Assembly: GCF_022458985.1 (NCBI RefSeq)
Contig: NC_061772.1
Coordinates: 31,709,506 to 31,773,505, forward strand
DNA length: 64,000 bases
Direction: 5' to 3'
Origin: Mugil cephalus
Taxonomy: Eukaryota > Chordata > Actinopteri > Mugiliformes > Mugilidae
Both the position numbers and the translations under genes were made by a program. Below, one piece after another: positions 10,001 through 21,577 of the stretch. The notes beneath the pieces were generated by a model. It made no database searches. It was not told the origin of the DNA and saw only the letters and a program-made list of their open reading frames with translations. Every line of letters begins with the position of its first letter. The first letter of the stretch is position 1.

Positions 10001-13000
10001 AAAGTAGACACAAATGACTGCCAAAGAAAACACAAAATGTTTCAACTTTCCAAACTGTCCATGGAGGATGTGAACGTTAGTGGATGAGGAAAGAGAAAAT
10101 AAAAATGGTAATAAAAAAACAAAAATAAGGTGCATGGAGGGGAAAAATGAGTCTTTAGGCTGAATATATATATCCACAGTCTCTGGGACAAAAAGAGTCT
10201 TCATCAACTAAATTAAACTTGGACTTGGCTGACTTTAATGATCCTTCAAGGAAATAACTTGGTCTCACAAGCTTAGTTTCACTTAAAAAACACTCAAGAA
10301 CCACAGGAAGGAAAGATAAAATAAGATTAAAATGAATTTAAATGATTAGAATCCTTCTGAAGCATTAAAGATGTGTGTTCTGTTTATGAATCTGTGTGTA
10401 GGTGTGAGGGTGTTTCCACCCGGTGAACGTCCAGAGGAAGAGCAGCTTGTATCTCGGCTGCGCTCACAGGTACGGAGTCACATTCAATATTCAAGTTCAT
10501 ACAAGTGGGAAAATAAAATGTTTAACCATTAACCCTCATACCCGATTTTAAAAATGATCACATTCTTCCCATTAAAGCGTCCTCTTCAGAAAGGCCCTAA
10601 ATAGCACATGTCAATATTTATGTCTTTCTTTTTTTTAATCCACTTCAGTCCTAATGATAAATACCAAAAGTTTGACTTTTAACCCTTTGTATGCCAGCGT
10701 TTGTGACAACATCACTAACGTACAAAACACACACAAACAAATCTTAATATGTTCAATAATCTAATCTAAATGCAAAGTGTGTTTTTTTTTGGGGGGGGGG
10801 GGGGCTTGGATAAGACAGTGATTGTATTTTTCATTTCATTTTTGATGAATTATTGTTTTGTTTGTTTATTATTTTCAAAATATTAAAAAATAAAAATCTG
10901 ATTATTGAACATATTTTTTTTATTATTATTTAATTATTTTAAAAAACGATTAGTGATGCCATCACTGGCATTTAAAGGGTTAAAAGTTAAGTTAAAAGTC
11001 AAAATCGATCAAACTTTTGGTATTTATCATTAGGACTGGAAAAAAAATAAGAAAAAAGTATTAACGTGCTATTTTTAGGGTGGTTTTGAAAAGGACACTT
11101 TTGTCCCTCAGTGGTAAAAATGAACAACTAAGGTTACACACCATAAGTACACACCTAAAAATATACAGACCTTTGCCAAATAAGAACGCAAAAAGAACAA
11201 CTACCACCAAGTTATCAAAACACTGTAAAAGGAGACTTTTGTCCCTGTCGGGTCATGAGGGTTAACTCTTTAAGAACTGAACATACGCCTGCACATATAA
11301 AAAGATTATAAAGCGGTATTTTAATTACCGTAACTCACAGAGAGACAAAATTCAAAGTGTGGCTGAACACTGGGAAGTTGTGCTTTTGGTGGATTAAAGC
11401 TGCCATTACGGTAATGATGACGTTGCAGGTTGAGGGCGACGCAAGACCAGGGAAATCCAGGAACAGAGATGTTTGAAGGAATTTGTTGGGAAAAAAAAAC
11501 TTTGAGATGTCACAAAGGATTCCAGACAAAAGTAGAACTTCTTAGTGTCCAGCCACACTTGGAATATTATCAATAGTGCAAACCATTGTGAGTTATGCTA
11601 ATTCAAATACCACATGCTTTAATGGATCACCAGCGATGCGTTTAGGCTTTAGAGGGTTAAATAAGATGTTTAGGAGCTGCAGGTCTTAGAGTAAATTAAT
11701 CGATTATCTTACTCTGAACTATGGCGTAACACTTTATCTGCAGGTGGAGGAGCTGGAGGAGAAGCTGTTGGACCAGAGTCAGGAGGTGGAGAGACTTCGC
11801 TCTGAACTGGTGAGACGCCATGGGCCAGAACCCTGAAAAACACATTTAAATATTGGACCATCCAGACTCTATAGGAGTTACTAGAGCATCCAGACTCTAT
11901 AGGAGTTACTAGAGCATCCAGACACCATAGGAGTCATTAGAGCATCCAGAGTTAATAACAGCTGATTATCCTGTAGGGGGCGACAGACCTGGAGAAGCAG
12001 CTGGAGCTGCTGAAGGTGGAGAACGAGCGTCTGAAGCAGGAACTCAAGTCATGGAGGAGCTCAGAACTTCAGAAGCTCAACGCTGCTGCAGAGACCTGCA
12101 CCTGCAGCCACTGCCCCCACATCCAGGTATACACTCACCTGTACAGCCAGGTATATGTCTAGGTATACACTCACCTGTACAGCCAGGTATATGTCTAGGT
12201 ATACACTCACCTGTACAGCCTGGTATATGTCCAGGTATACACTCACCTGTACAGCCAGGTATATGTCCAGGTATACACTCACCTGTACAGCCAGGTATAG
12301 AGAGGTGTAGACTCACCTGTACATCTTGTGTTTGCTGCAGGAGGTGGAGTCTCTGCGGAGGGAGGTGTCCCACTGGGAGAACCAGGCCCGGCAGAGGGAG
12401 CTGGAGCTGGAGGTGGAGAAGAGCTCCAGACTGGACGAGTGGAGGAGGAGGAGGCCGGCTGAGGCTGAGCTGAGACTCAAGCTGGGTAAAGGGGCAACGA
12501 CGCCCCCTACAGTCCAGGTGAGGAGTTGCAGATGTCTCCTTGTAACTAAAACCACCCTGAGCTGTGATGTGAGACCTGAATTAAGCTTGTTTTGCCTCAA
12601 TATGTGACTCAGACGCTGGATTCAGACAAAGCTCTGGCTGAGATGCAGAAGAAGAACGAGGTCCTGCAGTCTCAGCTTCACGAGTCCCAGAGGACCTGCA
12701 CCCAGCTCAGGACACAGGTAACTCCTCCTGGTGCCTGGTTCCTGGTTCCTGGTGCCTTGTGCCTGGTTCTTCCTGCCTCCAGTGTCTTATGTAGCCGAGT
12801 ACCTTTTCCTGTAGAACCCTTTTCATGTTGTCTTCTCTTCTGGCTGATCGAGGTCGTCTGTGTGGCCTCCTCTTCACGGCCGTGCGCTGGGGCAGCAGAG
12901 AGGTGGTCCAAGGTCGGCCTCAAAAGCCACCCCTCACCCCCTCAACCCCCCAATGGCTGCTCTGAAGCTGCTACATAAACCAAACCTCAACGACTAACTT

Positions 13001-16000
13001 GATATCAATAACAATTATGAGGAAGTTTGAAGTTATTAATAGGCAGTTAGATGAAGTGGTGAAACTAGACCTGGGACTGGGCTTCAGTACTACAGAAATC
13101 CTTTCTCTTTTAGCTCATCAACAGTCTAGGCCTCAGTATCAGGACTCTGAAGAGACTGAGCTCAAGAGACTGAGACTGTTCCCAAGGAGAAACCACTTGA
13201 AGAGGAGGTTTCACTGGTGCAAACTGAAATAGAAGCTAATCGACATAAAGAAGTAGATAATGTGGTGGCCCTAATATTTTTCCATGGAAGAATATTTGGG
13301 CCACAGCTTTTTGTAGAATACCAAAAAAAAACCTTGTTGTTTTTTCTCATGGGTGGCCCTACTTCTCCTCTGTAGAAGGACAGAACGTGACGTTGTCTGA
13401 ATTAAACCATAAAAGTGGTTCATTCATTGTATTATTCTTCCTCAGCTCGACCCATTTTCCTGAAAACCTCTTGGGTCATGTGTCCTCATCCATCAGGCGT
13501 CCTGGGTGTTTGTCTCGTCTCTAACGAAGGTGGCATCTTTTCCTCAGATCCTCGTCTACGAAGGAGAGATGGAGCGAGCTCAGGGTCAACTAGAGGCCGA
13601 GATGCAGAACCTGGAGGAGGAGAAGAACCGAGTCATCGAGGAGGCGTTTGTCAGAGCCGAGAGCGAAATGAAGGCGGTCCACGAGAACCTGGCAGGTGTG
13701 TGTCCACTGTGTGTGTCCACTGTGTGTGTCCACTGTGTGTGTCCACTGTGTGTGTCCACTGTGTTCAGGGCGTGTTTGGTGTGACCGGTGGTCGTTGTTG
13801 ACAGGTTCCTTGTGTTTCTTGTGTTGCATTTCTTGCAGGTGTGCGTATAAACCTGCTGACTCTGCAGCCGGCCCTCAGGACTCTCACCTGTGACTACAAC
13901 TGTCTGAAGCGCCAGGTGCAGGACTTCCCTTTCATGCTAGATAAAGCCATCGCTGAGGCCAAACATGAAGTGAGTCCCACCAAATGTGACTCTGTGACTG
14001 GTTCTGGACTCATCCCAATGAATTAACTGGGATTGTTTGTCAGATCTGTCAGGTGATCAGCGAGGTGAGCAGCACCAACCAGGAGCTGCTGCGTAAATAC
14101 AAGAGAGAGATGAACCTGAGGAAGAAATGCCACAACGAACTGGTTCGACTCAAAGGTCTGAAACTAAATCAACTTCTGTGAGAGTAGCTTTTAGCCGCAG
14201 CGTGGAGGCCTCCATAACTCACCTGGTATTTGCTTCCCAGGTAACATCCGTGTTTTCTGCCGCGTCCGGCCCGTCAGTCAAGAGGAGCAGGACTCCGCCG
14301 ATGCCAAAACTATGCTGAGCTTCGACTCGGACGACGACGCCATCCTCTACCTCTCCAACAAGGGCAAGATGATGACCTTTGACTTGGACAAAGTTTTCCC
14401 TCCTCAGGCCACACAGGAAGAGGTGAGAGCCTGACGTTACGTTTCCTTAAAAAAATGTTATTCCAATGTTGCTGCAGCTGAGAACAGTCTCTCCCAGTGA
14501 ACAGTGGCTGCAGGAGTGGACACATATTAGCAGCAGCATTGGCAGCTTGTCTTTGTCTTGGTTTGTCTTGGTTTGTCTCCAGCTGTTAGCCGCGTTAGCC
14601 CAAGTGCTAGCAGAATCCCCGACTAACGTATGCTTGGCTTGGTTCATGTGCTGTTTGAAGCTGGAAAGAAAACTCCTTCCTGCAGAGTGTGATGATACTT
14701 TATGTGTCTCCACTGGTCCCTCTTGGTGTCTTTGTCCTCAAATGTCCCATGGAGAGGACCAACGTGCATCATGATATAATTCTACATGTTTGCCTTAGTC
14801 AGATGTATCTATGACAGACAGATGTTTATCTCTTCTCTCTTTTCTGTCTCTACCCGGTCGGCCTCAATCATGATGAGGGCCTGGGTCTGGTTCTGGTTCT
14901 GCTCAAGGTTTCTTCTTGTTAAAAGTTGAAGCTTTTCTTACCACCATCACCTTCGTGGTGCTCTGGGGGCTTCAGGCTGGGTTTTGCAAAGCATCTGAAG
15001 ACAATTTGTTTTGTTATTGATGCTATAGATGTAAAATTTTATTGAGTAGAGTCAGACCTGAAATCTGTGTGATTTGTCCAAGTTTGCTTATTTCTATTTT
15101 CGTACGTTAACTGAAATCAAAACATTAACATTGCAGCTTTTCAATGTTATCACTTCTCACAGCCCTAAACAACTGAACCGCCCTCTCTGCGAGATAAGAG
15201 ATTTAACTCGCTTGGATCGACACCTGATTGTTGTGCTGTTACTCTGATTGGTCCTTCAGGTGTTCCAGGAAGTCCAGGCTCTGGTCACATCTTGTATCGA
15301 CGGCTTTAACGTCTGCATCTTCGCCTACGGTCAGACCGGCTCGGGGAAGACGTACACCATGGAGGTAGGACGAGTGTTTACGTCACATTCACTCGTATGA
15401 TAGACATTTAAATCAGTCTCCAAATCTAATGTCAGTTTAGACTTAGTTTTAGACTTGGATAGACTTTAATGATCCACAAGGGAAATTACTTGGTCTCAGT
15501 AGGGTTAGTTACACATAAAAGAAACACTCTTAAGAGCAGAAGTAAAAAGAAAGACGATATAAAATGAGATTAAAATAAAATATAAGTAAAATCTAGTAAA
15601 ATAAAATAAATGTATAGAATTAGGTATGATATACCTATATATATACATATATATATATATAGGTATATATATATACATATAAATGTACATTAGAGAAATA
15701 GACATTATGTTCATAGGAATGATAATAAGGTATAATAGCGTTGTCTTGTTGTCCAGCTGGACAGAGTTTGGTCTGATTGATGTCCTGGAGCTTGGTTAGA
15801 CCTATAAACCTTGCACCTTTGTTTTCAGGGCGAGACTGACCTATAAACCATCATTTTGTTCACAGGGCGTGGCTAATGACCCCGGCATTAACCAGCGAGC
15901 TCTGCGTCTCCTGTTCTCTGAGGTGACGGAGAAATCTCCAGACTGGGATTATAAGATCACCGTGAACATGGTGGAGATCTACAACGAGACACTGCGGTGA

Positions 16001-19000
16001 GGAGACTTGAACACAACCAAACATCACACAGGCTTCTTATTTTACAACATACAAGACATAAAGATGTCATCAGGAATGTGCATTTGATCTGATACAACTT
16101 TAGTCCAACATGTCTCCACACAGAACGGTTATTTAAAGGAGGATCATGTTCATGTCACTAAGGTTCATCTTCATCTGTCCAGCTGATGTGTAACAGGCTC
16201 AGAGCTCAACATCTGGATAACATTTTTTGGTTGAAAGTTTCAGAGATCATCCGTCAGATCACCTAGCTAGAGGCTTCCAGCTAACTCGTGGCTCCTCCTA
16301 GCCTCCAGGCTAACAGTAGCCCCTCCTAGCCTCCAGGCTAACAGTAGCTCTAGCCTCAATGTAGTTTCCACCAGCCATATTTGTAGTCAAACTTTGTTAG
16401 TCGTGTGTGGAGCAGGGTAAGCCCTGAGCCGTGGTCTGAAGACTCTGAGTGTCCATGTCCCTGCAGGGACCTGCTCAGGGACAATCCCACAGACAAGCTG
16501 GACATCAAGATGAACCCTGACGGCAGTGGACAGCTGTATGTCCCCGGACTGACTGAGTTCACCGTGCAGAGCCCCGAGGACGTCAACAGGGTGAGGACTT
16601 CCTGTCTGTCCTTTTAGAGTAAAACTCCTGCAGCAGCAATATCCACTTTCTGCTTCACTGCAGAAGGTTATTATAATTAGGTTGCATTTAAAACAATGAA
16701 GACAAAGGCATAGAGCAGAATTAAACAACAGCAAAAACCATATTTAGCTCTGATTGGTGTTTGTGTCTGTGTGTGTGTCTGTCCTCAGGTGTTTGACCTG
16801 GGTTACGTGAACAGAGCGACGGCGTGCACCAACCTGAATGAACACAGCTCCCGTTCTCATGCTCTGCTCATCATCACAGTGTCTGGATTCAACACGGCAA
16901 CAGGAAACACGACTCAAGGTATGAAGTCCGGATGAATAAAGTCTCCATCCATCCATCCATCCATCCATCCATCAATCACCGATAACCGATATGCAACCAT
17001 CATAGTAGCGATAAAATATAAGTGATGCCGCGTTGTGTCGGGGAGACTAGTGCTTTCTTGGGTAAATCATTTTAGCGTATATTAAACTGTAAGCCTTCAG
17101 TGCTTATTTGCAAACTGCTAACATCACTCATGTAATGCTACTACTGAGACAAAATCTGCAATGATGTAGCAAAGTTGCCTCGCAGTTATTTTACACCGGA
17201 GATTTTGGCCAGGGACACTTTTAAAAGGGACAATGAAATGTGTCCTATAATTGTTGTTCCTGTGATGTTTTCATGTTTAGTTATTTATTTCATGAACTAA
17301 CTTACTGTGACTTGTGGTTGATCGACTGACTGGTCAGATGATGAGGTTTCGTGGTGTAGAGTGGGGGAGGGTCTCACTGAAATGTGAGCTGAGTCGATCT
17401 GGGTGAGCACAGCGCGCTCCACTGGACAAAATAAATCAGTACACCAGCGGGTGCTTTAGTCATTGTCACACTTTTTTTTTCTTTCTATCGGCGCAACATT
17501 TCACCGATATGATAGAACCCCTGATAGAACTGGAGCCGTCCTATCGGGCCCCGATATGTCGGTGACCGATAATTGCTCAGTCACTACACTGAACGTGCTC
17601 CCAGTGCAACTGGCATTGGTGTGTGAATAGGGTTGGGCACCGAGAACCGGTTCCAAATAGGAACTGGTTCCTAACGTGTGGTTCCAGAACCATTAAGATA
17701 TTTGAATTTCTATTCTTTTTTTTTTTTTTTTGGTTCCTAAAGGACTGCACTAGTTTGTTTCCGGGGTTTGTATTACTCCGCCCGGCATGCTCCGCTAGTA
17801 AGAAGAACATCACTCGTCCGAACCAGTGACTGCGGTCCGAACATGGGCTGCAAAAAATGACGCTCTGGCTTCATTTTAATTTGAAAAAGGATGAATTGGC
17901 ACAGTGCAACACCTGTGAAAAACATTACTCCAAAGGAGGATGCACAACAAACATGATAAAAGACCTTGACCTGTATGGTATAATAATTAACCGGTCCATT
18001 CTTCGGGTCATTAACAAACTGCAACGTTACATTGCAGATAACGTTGCAGTTTGTTCAAACCCCCGCTCCTTCAAAAGGCTGCTGATGTTAGAATAAATTA
18101 CTGTGTCCTGCACAGCGTCCGATATCTGCCACCAAATCTCCTCTTCTCCCCAGATGCAGAGCGCTGCCATGATCGTTAAAAAATTGGGATATTGCTATAG
18201 AAGCTGTATATAAACGGTCCGTGTATGTTTTGGTCATTGGATTCTCCGTTCAGAAGAGGATATTAAAAAACGAAAAATGAGTGGTTATTTGGTTATCATT
18301 TTAAAATTTAGAAATTAAAATTAAAATTCAAAGCATTTTTTAAGTTTAAGTTTAAGACGAACAACCAAAACTTTAAAAAATGATTGATTTTCTTTTTCTA
18401 TTTCTAAAAACAAAAAATAAAATAGTTAGAAGACAGAAACAAAGAAATGCCCATTTTGTGCGACTCTTTCACATCGACCCTTTGGCTCGATGTGAAAGGG
18501 GTTATATACACTCACCTAGGCTGCAGCTATATAAAAGCAAGACTATTTACTATTTATGGTGGGGGCAGGTTGTTCAGGAGCTGGGCTTGACCCCTTAGTT
18601 CCAGTCAAAGGAACTCTGAAGACATTTTGAACAATTCCATGCTCCCAAGTTTGTGGGACCAGTTTGGGGACGACCCCCTTCCTCTTCCAACGTGACTGAG
18701 AACCAGAGCACAAAGCCAGGTCCATAAAGACCTGGATGAGGAGGAACTGGACTGGCCTGCACAGAGTTCTGACCCCCATAGAACCCCTCTGGGATGAATT
18801 ATTAGCCAGGGCTTTTCTTCCAACATCACTAATGAGCTTCTGGAACCAACTCACTCCTAAACCTGAAGAGTTGGAGCTGTTGGAGCTACAGAGGCTGGAG
18901 ACGTGACATTAAACCCTGGAGACGAAGAATGGACGTCACTGGAGGTCATATGGGGTCAACCCCAGGGTGCTCGAAACCTGTGCCACCCAGCTCTGTGGAG

Positions 19001-21544
19001 TTCTTCAGCATGTCTTCAACATGACCCGGTGGCTAGAAGGACTACAGACCGGTGGCGCTGACCTCCCACATCATGAAGATGCTGGACAGACTCATCTTGG
19101 AGCAACTCGTGGTCAAGCCACATCTGGACCCCCTCCAGTTTATACCAGCCCCAACTCAGAGTTGAGGATGTCATCATCTTCCTACTCAACCGTGTCTACG
19201 CCACCTGGACAAGACGGCGAGTACTGTGAGAGTCATGTTCTCTGACTTCTCCAGCGCTTTCAGCACCGTCCGTCCGGCTCTTCTGGGTGAGAAGATGATG
19301 GGGATGCAGGTGTATCCCCCCCCCGGTGTCATGGGTTGTTGACTACCTGACTGGCAGACACAGTATATGCACCTGTAACGCTGTGTGTCAGACAGGCTGG
19401 TCAGCAACACTGTGTCCCCCCCAGGGGACTGTCCTCTCTCCCTTCCTCTTCACCCTCTACACCACAGACTTCAACCCCTGCACAGAGACCTGTCACATCC
19501 AGACATTTTCTGATGACTCTGCTGTGGTTGGATGTATCAGAGGGTGATGAGGTGGAGCACAGGGCTGGTGTGGACAACGCTGTCACATGGTGCGAGGAGA
19601 ACCATCTACAGCTCAATGTGACGAAGCGCAGGAGCTGGTGGTGGACCTGAGGAGGACCAAGGTTCATCCAGGGGGTCAATGTGGACATAGTGGAGGATTA
19701 TAAGTATCTGGGGCTTCACATTGATAATAGACTGGACTGGGGGAAGAACACAGACGCCCTGTACAGGAAGAGCCAGAATCATGACGTGTTGGTCAGACAC
19801 AGGAGGACTGATCACACCACGATGACCCACAGAGACACAGGAAATCACTGCTGCCGGTGGACCTCACCCTGGATAACTCCTCACTCTGAGGGTGTAGAAC
19901 CCATATTATTTATACACATATTGATACTGATAATGTGCAATAATTCATGTTCACCTCATCTCCTTGTGTGTTATATTACTAGATCCTACATGTTTCCTTC
20001 AGCTTGATGTTTGTATCTATGACAGAAGTTAGTTTCTCTAGTTTCTCCTGTTCTTCTCTCTCTATCTTCTCTGGTTCTACCCGGCTGGTCTTCAGCAGAT
20101 GGTTCCTCCATATGAGCTGGTTCTGGTTCTGCTCCAGGTTTCTTCCTGTTAAAGGGAGTTTTTCCCTCAGGCTGCTCTGGAGGTTTCAGGCTGGTTTTTG
20201 TGAAGCTTCTTGAGACGGTTTGTGTTGTTATTGGCGCTATATAAATAAAACTGAATTGAAAATGAAAACTGAATCTCATATACAAGGACACATTCCCTGT
20301 GTACTAGGGGACTCTGGTCTTACTATGTCCAATAATGTTTATAACTATACTGACCCTGAGATTGTGCAATGACACATGCATAACGTCATTATTTTCATAC
20401 ACTTGTATATATTTTTTCTCTGTAGAGCAATAACTCAGAACACAGAGTTCACTTATACTTGTACATATTGTTATATATGTGTTTCCTATATTTTTTACAT
20501 TCTCTTACTTATTCTTATTGCTCTTTGTCCTTAACACTGGTACTTTGGGTTGGAGCTGCTGTAAAGAAAAGTAATTTCCCCCTGGGATCAATAAAGTGAT
20601 TCTGATTCTGATGAAGACAGGAGAGAGAAAAATGCTGGACATGTAGTGTATGTTTGTGTCCATCTGGTCTCAGAGAATCTTCTATGGACTCATTCCCTCA
20701 GAACCACAGTCTGGTCACCAACATGTAGCGTGTAATAAAAACCTCAGAATGTCTCCGGTGTATCTCATGGCTCTGGACCTCGTCCCCCAGGGAAGCTGAA
20801 CCTGGTGGACCTGGCTGGGTCCGAGCGGATTGGGAAGTCGGGGGCGGAGGGAAGTCGTCTGAGAGAAGCTCAGTGCATCAACAAGTCTCTGTCGGCGTTG
20901 GGGGACGTCATCAACGCTCTGAGGAACAAACACGCCCACGTCCCCTTCAGGAACTCACGCCTCACCTACCTGCTGCAGGACGCCCTGAGCGGGGACAGCA
21001 AGACGCTCATGATGGTGCAGGTAAGACACCCCCCCAACCCAAGAGCACATGGACCCTGTCTCCATTAGAACCAGGTCAATGAGGACTCGTCCTCTCTGCA
21101 GGTCTCTCCGTTGCCTGCAAACATGAGCGAGTCGGTCTGCTCGCTGAAGTTCGCCCAGCGGGTTCGAAGCATCGAACTAAGTTCCTCGTCCTCCAGGAGA
21201 CACGAGAACTCGTCCACCTCGTCCTCACCGACCCATGACAGCGTTGAGGTGATTCACACCGTTCATTAATGAGTAATAAGTAATTTATAATAATAAGACG
21301 CCACAGAAACAAGTTCAGTTCCTGCTGTTTTATTTCTCCTCTAAAAAAAAATCTGATGGTTCTTCTCATGAAGAACAGCAGCTTTAAATATTTAATGTCC
21401 TCGGGCATTTTCACTGTGTTTCAGCTGCTCAGTTCTGTGCAGGAACTTTTCTTTTAGTCAAATATTTGAACTCCATTGTTGTTTCCTCTTTGTGTGTATA
21501 TATATATATGTGTATATGTGTATGTGTATGTGTGTATATGTGTA

Positions 21545-21577
<33 letters not shown>

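Larger units (their letters stand above)
14241..21248 (+). other. kifc3: kifc3 motor-domain exons (13-19)
   Basis: Seven exons code the catalytic kinesin head. Exon 13 (14241-14422) has the neck and first strand, [10 protein letters not shown]. Exon 14 (15260-15364) has the P-loop GQTGSGKT. Exons 15 and 16 carry the NPGINQRAL-type and LYVPGLTE segments. Exon 17 (16789-16918) has switch I NEHSSRSH. Exon 18 (20791-21020) has switch II DLAGSE and the [19 protein letters not shown] segment. Exon 19 closes the head with [13 protein letters not shown]. All nucleotide-binding residues I can check are intact, so the motor should bind and hydrolyse ATP. Intron 17 (3.9 kb) inside the head is loaded with transposon relics but keeps both splice sites. 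Confidence 0.92.

Noticed and set aside
12127-12300. Regular 36-bp array considered as CRISPR-like
   Set aside because: Units are directly adjacent with no unique spacers, and the host is a eukaryote.
13000-13400. Possible coding piece in kifc3 intron 9 ([20 protein letters not shown])
   Set aside because: Not in phase with the flanking kifc3 exons, no matching splice sites and no recognisable family.
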